From positions 6,386,001 through 6,450,000 of the forward strand of contig NC_081335.1 of assembly GCF_022539665.2 (NCBI RefSeq): a stretch of 64,000 nucleotides of DNA. The letters are read 5' to 3'. The stretch's first letter is position 1. Every line of letters begins with the position of its first letter. The notes below the pieces were generated by a model. It was not told the DNA's origin, did no database searches, and saw only the letters and a list, made by a program, of their open reading frames with translations. The DNA is from Daphnia carinata. Its lineage: Eukaryota > Arthropoda > Branchiopoda > Diplostraca > Daphniidae. Below are positions 30,401-39,400 of the stretch, piece by piece. Position numbers and translations under genes: made by a program.

Positions 30401-33400
30401 TAAAGTTCCATTTTTTCTTCTTTTGCGTAAACTTCTTGTTCGTTGGCTGGGACCATGATACATAATTTGGCCACCGGCCGAATACATGGTTTTGGATGAT
30501 TGGTAAGTTGTACTTTTACCACTCGAACAACATTATCCGTTGCACTGGGAATAACTTCCAACACTTTACCCAACGGCCACTGTCCACGCAAAGTATTGGG
30601 TTCGATTACAAGTACTAGATCCCCTACGGTGACGTTAGGCCTATTTTCTTGCCACTTTCTTCTCTCAGTTAAGTGGGGAACGTTTTCACGTAGCCATCTA
30701 TTCCAAAAATGTTGGAGTATGGCTTGGCCTTGCAGATACTGTTTGTTGGTTACGTTCATATCTTCCACGTCGGCCAGTTGTAGAGGTAAATATGGTCGAG
30801 CTCCACCGTACAAAAAGTGGTTTGGCGTTAACGGGTCCGGGTCTTCTGGGTCCACGCTCAGATGGGTTAACGGACGGGCGTTCAACAAAGCTGCCACTTC
30901 AGCGATTACGGTTCGTAAGACTTGGTCCGTAACTAGGCAGTTCCCGATACTGGTCTTCATTGCCCGCTTGCAGGATTGTACGATCCTTTCCCAAACACCG
31001 CCGAAGTGGGGTCCATGGGGTGGAGAGAAGTGCCATTCAATCTGTTGGCAAGCCATCACGGTGTGAAGCTCTTGGTGCTTAGCAACAAGTTCTTCTAAGG
31101 CTTGTCTCAACTCTTGCTCGGCGGCAACAAAGTTTGTCCCATTGTCGCTGTAAACGACCTTCGGTTTTCCACGTAGGCTAACAAAACGGGAGAAGCAGAG
31201 TAAAAACTCCTCCATACTGAGCCCGTTGGCCACTTCCAGGTGAACTGCTCGGGTGGTGAAACACGTGAATAGGCTGACCCAACGTTTTTCATGCCTTCGT
31301 CCTCTTCCACCAACTCTAACCGTTAAAGGACCAAAGTAGTCGATCCCTGTGTACGTGAACGGAGGCAGATGGGGTGTTAAACGATGTATTGGTAGTGAAG
31401 CCATCAACGGAGGGTTAGGTTTCGCCGACGTCCGCTTGCAAGGCCAGCAGTTGTTGATGACAGATTTTACCACTTTGCGTCCGGAGAGTATCCAAAAGCT
31501 TGAACGTACGTCTGTCAGTAATCTTTCGGTCTTGACGTGCATGTGTCTAACGTGGTAACCAGATTATCCTTTTCGTTAAAAGTTGAGATGCTGGTAGAAG
31601 TATGCGGTGCTTGGCTGCATAGTCGATCGGCGCGTGAAGTATACGTCCGCCAATTCGCATCTGTCCAGCTTCATCCAAGAAGGGCTGGAAGGTGCGAAGT
31701 TTTGATCTGAGTGGTAATTCCAGATTCTTGCGAAGGGCATAGACTTCCTCAGCAAAGGCCAATTCTTGCGCTCGTACGATGCATTTTGTCAGCGATGTTA
31801 CCATTTCTTCTACTGTCAGCTCTCCGACCATGGGTTTTTCATCACGTAGTTTTGCTCTAGCGTTGTCGGCAAATCTTTTACTCCAGGCCAGTACTCGTTG
31901 AAGTTTCACCAAGCTGGAAAAACGTGTGACACATCGGTCGATGACATGGTTCTCATCTTCCGTTTTGACTGCCAAGACGCGAATCACGTTTACGTCTCGT
32001 TCCTCAGGCTCCGTAATCTCTTCCCAAGTGTACCACTCTGAAGGGTCTAGGTTCAGGAACGCAGGTCCTTGGTGGAAATAGGCCAATTCGTCGACGTCTC
32101 TTGGGTCGATACCCCTACTACAAAGGTCTGCAGGGTTTAAATCTCCGGCAACATGACGCCATTGTCGACGAGCCGTGTTTCGGAGTATCTTTCCGATGCG
32201 GTTGTTGACGAAGACTTCAAATCGGCACGTCTTCGAGTGGATCCACCGCAGCACTGTTTGCGAGTCTGTGTGGAAGGTTACTTACCTCACGTGAACATTT
32301 CTAGTTCACGACAAATCGTGAGAGCAAGGTTGAGGCCTTCTACTGCCGCCTGTAACTCCAAACGGGGAATCGTGAGACCTTTTACCGGTGTAACGTGCGT
32401 TTTCGACATGACGAATGACACGTTGACGGAATGGTCTTCAAATACAGTGCGGAAGTAGGCTACTGCTCCGAAACCTTTGGAGCTTGCATCCGTGAAGACG
32501 AGGAGACACTGTTGAGTCCATCGTCCTCGTTTGAGACGGAAGCATCTCGGTACTGAGAGCGACTCCAAATTTCCCAGATGATCGCACCAGCCATAGAAAC
32601 GTTGACTCAATGTTTCCGGTACGACGTCATCCCAACCGATCCGTTCTTCATTGGTCCAGATGTCTTGGAGTAAAGACTTCATCACGAAGATAACTGGTGC
32701 AACTAGCCCCAACGGGTCGTAGACGCTAGAGATGATGCTTAGGAAGGCTCGCTTCGTGAGTGTTACGTTGTTTGGCGGCTTCCGAATCTTGAACGACAGC
32801 ATATCTCGTTCGCTGTCCCAAATTACTCCCAGCGTTCTTTCGACGGGAAGTTTCTCCAAGTCCAGATTTAGAGTTGGTGACGCGAGGCCAAACTCTCGTA
32901 ACGCCGCTATCACCGTTCTCGATGACGACGTCCATTTGGTCAAATTGAAGCCCCCTAACTGGAGAAGGGACTTCATTTGGCGGGACCGTTTGATGACCTC
33001 GTCTTCGGACTCGAAGGAGTCTAGATAATTGTCGACGTAGAAATTACGTCGAACGCTATCGGCTACGTCTGGAAACTGGCTGCGGTAGTCGTCGGCCGTC
33101 CTGTTGAGGGCGAAGATGCAGCTCGTCGGGGATGATATAGCTCCAAATACGTGTACCGTCATCTGGTACGTTAACGGAGCTGAATTACTGCCAGGCGTCC
33201 GGTAGAGAAATCGGAAGGCTGCCTGGTCTGCTTCCGGGACTTTCACTTGGTGGAACATTTTCTCAATGTCCGCTCCGACTGGTACAAGGTTACGGCGGAA
33301 ACGGATGAGCACACCAAGCAGCCTAACGAGTAAGTTAGGTCCTCGGAGCAGGTTTTGGTTTATCGATGTGCCACCAAACTCAGCAGCTCCATCGAATACG

Positions 33401-36400
33401 ACACGAACTTTGGTCAATGAGCTGGAAGGGCTCACGTCCCCGTGGTGTGGCAGGTACCACGTCTTTTTTGTCTCCGTCTGGGCTTCTTGGGTCGTTAGGA
33501 GCCGGGCGTGTTTTAACCCGATGTACTCCTTGACTACTGCATCGTACTTATGAGCAAACTCTTCGTCCCGATGAAAACGTCGTTCGAGAGCGTAGAGCCT
33601 CTTCAATGCAGCTGCCCGATTGTTTGGGAGATCTACTTCGTCGGCTTTGCACATTAAGCCGACTTGGTACTGGTTACCGATACGTTTTACTGAAGACTCT
33701 AGGATGCGTTTTCCACGTAAGTCTTCCTCAGATAGAACGGGTGGTTCTATCTCTACTTCGTTGGCCTCAAGTTGCCAAAACTTCTTCACCAGCTCGTTTA
33801 GGTCTTCGGAACGTTCCTCGATGGCCAGATGAGCGATGAACGGGCGTGCGTCTTGCGGTGGACCTGTTTGTCCACCCAGACACCAACCAAACGGCGTCTT
33901 GAAGGCGATGGGCCCAGTCGTTCCAGCCGGCGGCTTGATGGAAGCTACATGATCGTGGGCCTCTGCGACGTCGATTCCTATCAGCACGGTCACGTCCTCT
34001 TCTTGCACGGTTGGGACGTCAATACCACATAGGTGTTTCCATGACTCCAACTGTCGAGGGTCGATCGGCGAATTCGGCGTCATCTTCAAATTGTCGACGG
34101 CGTAAGCGTGTTTGACTTCAAACTGGCTGCTACCATCACGAGACGTTAGGGTGAAATTTACTACGGAAGCCGTAACGTTAGACATGGCTCCGTCATACGA
34201 GACGACGTTGATGCGTTTTGATGGCCCAACGAGTCCCAACTTTCTTACTAATTTGCTCTGAATCAGCGTGGTGTCGCTTCCGGTATCAAGGAAACCGAAA
34301 GTGTCGACCCAAGTTTTGCCAACTCCAACACGAACCGGTACGATCTTGAAACGTACACGTCGTTTTACTGTTTCCAGATGGGTCAAGGTCCCAAGGAAAG
34401 CTGTCGAAGGTGGCGCTGATGTAGCAGTAGGATCCGCTGACCTCCTTAATGGGATGAATTCGGATCCGTGAAGCAAGGTGTGGTGTCGGTTTCCAGTACA
34501 ATCAGCGATAGTACAGCTGACGTCCCTGGGACATTCCTTGCGTTCGTGGTTTCCCGTAAGACATAACAAACATTCTCCGGACTTGAATACCTTCTCAGCC
34601 CTTTTCGTGGGCGTGAGAGACATGAAGACGTTACAGGTTGAGAGATGGTGGCTCCTGCCATTACATACAAAGCATTTCCATCTTTCCGTCTTCTCGGCTG
34701 GCATCTTCCCTGATATTGATCGGCTCCTTGGAGGCATGGTTGCTGAAGATGTTGATACCGTTACTTTCGAACCTTCCATCGTCATTACGTGTCCAATGGT
34801 CGACGTGTGTGGGAAGCTGGGTCTCTTGACGGGCTTCCTTTCGTCGAACTTTACACCTTTGGACGTCGACGTGGGTAAGGACTCGAATACATTTTTTCCA
34901 TGTTGCTTGCTCATGGATTTTAGCGTCACCCAGTCGTCTAGGTCTAGAACATTCAGTTCTACTCCTGTCATTTTTTTTTTTCGTTCCACTTATCCTTGAG
35001 GTAGGGCGTAAGTTTTGCTTCAAGGGCCATCAACGTTGTACGGCTGTGCAGCTCATGGGCATACTTCGACTTGGAGAGCGTGGCTACTGCACCATAAAGA
35101 CGGTTTGCGAAAGTCTTGAGGCTGGCAGCATCTAAGCTCTTCAATGGCGGGACCTGTAGAAGGTCGTCGAGGTACGTCTGATCTATAATTTCCGTGCGAC
35201 CGTACACCGCGTCTAAACGTTCCCACACCACGGAGTACATCGTTCCATCGGCGAGACATTCGCCGATTTCGTTTCGTACCTCTTCGGCTAGCAGCTCCTC
35301 CAATATGAAAAGAAGTACCGGAGAATCTTCGTACTCTTCATACAAGGCCTGGAATTTAGCCTTGAATCGCGCGTAGTTCTTCGGATTGCCGTCAAATGGC
35401 TGGATCTTGAAGTTGGGAGGTTGTAGTCGGCTGCAACAGCTGCTGTGAGGACGATTTACTTGACTGTGGGGGTGAGAACGTTCTGAGTGTTCATCTTCGT
35501 CGTGATCCGTAGGGTCGCAACGGGACGTCATCGTGGCCATCGCACCTCGCCGCGGGTCTCGTGGAGATGCATCGGCGGCGACCAATCTTCTGCGATGACT
35601 GACAGCATCCTCCATCGTACGTATGGGTGACAGGGCTGGAACATCTTGACGTGCTTGTAAGACTGGTGATCGCCCAGAAAGTCGTTGATCCTGAATCGTT
35701 CGAGGTTGAACTTTCATCTCGTCTATTTCCGTTCGAAGGTCTTCGATTTTAGCTGACAATTCCACCTTAACCGCGTCAATTTTCTGATCCAAACCGTCCA
35801 ACGTGTGGTGTGCTTCCCGTACTAACGTGTTGTTGGCCGCGATATCTTTGGACGTGCTCCTTGAACTTTCAATGAGCTTACTAAGTTGTTCGCTCATACT
35901 CCTTAACGCCTTGTTGAGGGTTTCTGTGATGGAAGTTGTATTTGCTTCCATCTGGGCCCTTGCCGTTTCCAACTTCAATTCTAGCTTTAGCATCTGTTCT
36001 TCTTTCTCCAACTCCCCTTGGGTTGATTGTTGGAGAAGGCTGGCAGGTTTAGTGTTGGTACGCCTTTTTTCAGATAGCGTGGTACTACAGGTGATGTCCG
36101 AAGCTGATGTCCCAATCGAGCTGACGGACTGACTTGAGGAAGTGGCGTAGCGACTTGTGAATTTGATGACTTCGACGTGATCGGTTTCGAAGTCTACTTC
36201 CCACTTGTCACATGCTTGACGTTGCTGCTCAGTGAGGTCGGATATACTTTCTGTATATTGGTGGTGAATTGATTTGACTTCGTCGTAAATACGAATCAAT
36301 TCGTCACGCCATGCTGCTACTTGCAATTTCTTCAATCTGATGGCTCCCATCTTGTGGTCTTCCACAGCCTTTTTGAGTTGCGTCGTTAACTTCGTGTGGG

Positions 36401-39400
36401 CCGCCTTTCTCTTCCCACGTTTCTTCTTGAGATCGTTTTCGGGAAGTAATGGCCATTCACTCTTCTGTCGTTCAGGTTTCGATGCGTCTACCATTGCGTT
36501 CGGACCGTGTTCCCAAATGTGGCCAATTTCCATATTTTCGGCTTTGGGTGCGGCTTCACTCATGACGTAGAAACGTTATTTCAGGCTGATAGAGTCACAC
36601 GTTAACGGATGTCGATGATTCACGTAGATACACCGATCTTCTTGTCAGATGGCAAACGCGTGGTGGACAGGTGGGTGCCTTCAGGCTGGCGTAGACGTCT
36701 GTCAAAGGTTTACAGGGAGAATACCCGACAATTTTGCAATCAAGCGAGGGTTTTTACTGACGAGGACTGGAAAATGCACGTGTTCGGCAATTCCCGGGTT
36801 TCGGCACCATTTGTTGCTGACTCGTGCAAAAGTAGCAACAGAGAGAGATGAGAGGGATGAGAGATGAGGGTGAAACGTAATGATGAACGAGGTGATACAA
36901 AGAAAACGAAAACTTCTTTATTTCAGGGAAACGAAAGACCACACGCTTGATTTGAAGAGAGAAAAAACAGGGAGAAAAACTGAGTCGAGACTTTAAACAA
37001 AAACTGGACAAGAGAGACCAAAACAAGACAACTTGTCTGGGTGGCTTACAATACGAATACTCAATTACTACTACCCCTTTTCCATAGAAAGGGGAAAAAG
37101 GAAAACAAAAAATGGGCACGCGATACTAGGCAGGCCCGTGCCCCCTACAGCCCTGCCCACGAGGGCAGCACCGTAGGTGACATCCTTTTATAGGTCTTAC
37201 ATGCTTAAGGGAAACATAGCATTTCCGACAAATGAGCTCCGGATGTCGTACGCTGGAACATTTCATATTCACGGAAATGCATGGCGCGACTTCCTACGCA
37301 TGAAGATTCATCCAATCGGAAATAAGTAGAGCACAAGGTATAATATTAAAATAGAATTCAACGAAAGGGCAACAACACTTGAATTATGATATTTATAAGG
37401 CATAAAGGCAACGGATGTATATATAATCATATTAATAAAACAAACAATCAAGACACAATATAATTCAATAAAATTTGTGTTTTATGACTTCGTTACATCA
37501 CTCCCGGCGGTGCGAGATTACGTCCCGTAATCAGACTTCATAAGCGAAATCCGGTTCTGATTCTTGAATTGGGCGACAGCATAACTTGCTGATGAGTCCG
37601 AAAAATCCACAGCCATAACATATGCGTAGAAAAAGTAGACCAAGAAGGCAAAGTACACCGATGAAGAAATAATTTTTAATAGTTTCCCGCCAGCTAGTAT
37701 AAGAGTCCGCTCCAGATGCTGATAACAAAACGTTGGTTACACTCGGTCGACTATGGGATGAAAACTCACTCGGCGAATGTTCATTCATAGCTGCGGCAAT
37801 ATCAGCCATAATACTCATATGATCCATAATAGTTTCACCATACGCAGGGTTACTTTTATGTTCATATTAATAAAGCAAACAATCAAGACACAATATAATT
37901 CAATAAAATTTTTATTTTATGACTTCGTTACAGAGCCACTCGGTAACAATGTTGTTTCATCCCTTTCCTAACTAGCTATATTAATATTCATATTAGTAGG
38001 CTCTCGCCCAAACTTCGGTTTAGATCCTGTATATGTGTATGAGTGGCCATTTAGCCTGTCAGCCCGTCAGCTCATCAGGTATTCTAAGTAACATTCTGAA
38101 TTGTACCACATTTACTAAACCCTATACGTCTAGGCACCATATTCTACACACAATACAACTTCTCTCCACCATTGGTGGAGTAAAGTGTAGTGTGTGTAGT
38201 AACAATTGTTCTTTCTGGTGGAGTCGACAGCAGTTTGAGAAACTGCCCGCACTCTGGTTTCATTCGAGGAAACAATTGCAGATATGTTTGAACTATCCAG
38301 TTCAGATTCTGAGGAAGATACTAATGGGCAAAGAGTGCTATCGCCAACTGAAGGAATTGAAGAAAGGGGTTATAATTCGCATCGCACTGGAAGCTTTTCG
38401 AAGGTTGGTGAAAAACAAGCAAAATAATTCTTTATTTAATGTGTTTAAATATTCTAATTCCACGTTTATGAAACTATAGAACCTTGATGGGCAAAGCCTT
38501 GATATTGATGAAATTATACAGCTCAGACGACAGGTGCAAGAATACAAACTAAAGTTCCAGCAAGTAGAAAAGGCTATGCAAAAACAGAAAATGGAAGAAA
38601 CACGTCTAATAGAAGAAATTAATAGGATAAATGATTTACTTCATATGAATCCTTGTCAACAGCTAGCTGCACTAGTTATTCGTAAGTATTTCTTTACTTT
38701 ATATGTCCGAGGTCTATGTTGTTATTATATATCTAATTAATAACCTTGTAAGTTTAGAAATTCATGGATGTCTTTAGGAGTTGAAGGCAACTTTAGACGA
38801 CTCCCGACCTTCAACAGCTTTTGGGCACACAGCAAAAATCGGATTCGTTGCCTGGTAATTCAGGATCGCAAAAAGTGCAAGATGCTAAGCAGGTATAAAA
38901 CCAATTTATATAAGCCCTGACATTAATCAATGTAAACGCATTCGTTTGGCAGTACCTAGTTAATGGTATATCGTTGAAGATTAATGAAGCTGACTTAAAG
39001 TTAGCCGTATCATATGGCAGTGTCGGAAATGGTGATTCTAACATTAGGTCCATGAAAAACAAAATCATGGAGTCAGTGTACACACGAGAATTCATAGCAA
39101 CCCATTCGTACACAGGGAAGAAAGCTCCGGCAAATAGACAGAACAGGGAACACCAACCAAAACCAGCTCTGCCAATTGACGACGTCAAAGCAATTCGTTG
39201 TAAGAATGTTTGTTTTATTTCAAAATTTATAAATGTCTATAATTCCCTACTTATTTACAGTATTTGTCATCTCGTATTGGGAAAGAAAACACAAAGTGAC
39301 GTTAAACCCAAAACTAATCACAATGGCAATGCAAGACAAACTTGGCACGGAGCATAGGGAATACAGAAGGCTTGCACGAAGGGTGCAAGATCAAAGAAGC

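Larger units (their letters stand above)
28936..37182 (-). mobile_element. D2: nearly complete BEL/Pao retrotransposon in the C LTR
   Basis: The LTRs are 28,936-29,243 (308 bp) and 36,812-37,182 (371 bp), with plus-strand ends TGTTGCTGACTC and CCGTAGGTGACA. The 5-bp duplication TCCTT is at 28,931-28,935 and 37,183-37,187. The sense order is 5' LTR, tRNA-Phe primer site, gag, protease, RT, RNase H, integrase, extra zinc-domain ORF, 3' LTR. The 3' LTR lacks about 65 bp present in the 5' LTR, including the TTTATTTC (sense GAAATAAA) signal. Lesions are few: an extra base in a T run near 34,975, a 2-base shift near 32,290 and a 1-base loss near 31,558. Confidence 0.94.
28453..37932 (-). mobile_element. 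C: E-related env-bearing Gypsy remnant, gag-pol deleted, hit by D2
   Basis: The ends are TGTAAAGCATTCTCC at 28,453 and ACTTCGTTACA at 37,932, matching E's LTR ends. GAGCC is duplicated at 28,448-28,452 and 37,933-37,937. The 3' LTR is split by D2 into 28,453-28,935 and 37,188-37,497. Then come about 365 bp of env C-terminus and a 70-bp remnant of the 5' LTR (37,863-37,932). The junction between env and LTR remnant lies in TTCATA, present in both parents, so a single deletion by microhomology could have removed all gag-pol. The flanks are the intron of the BEN gene. Confidence 0.87.
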
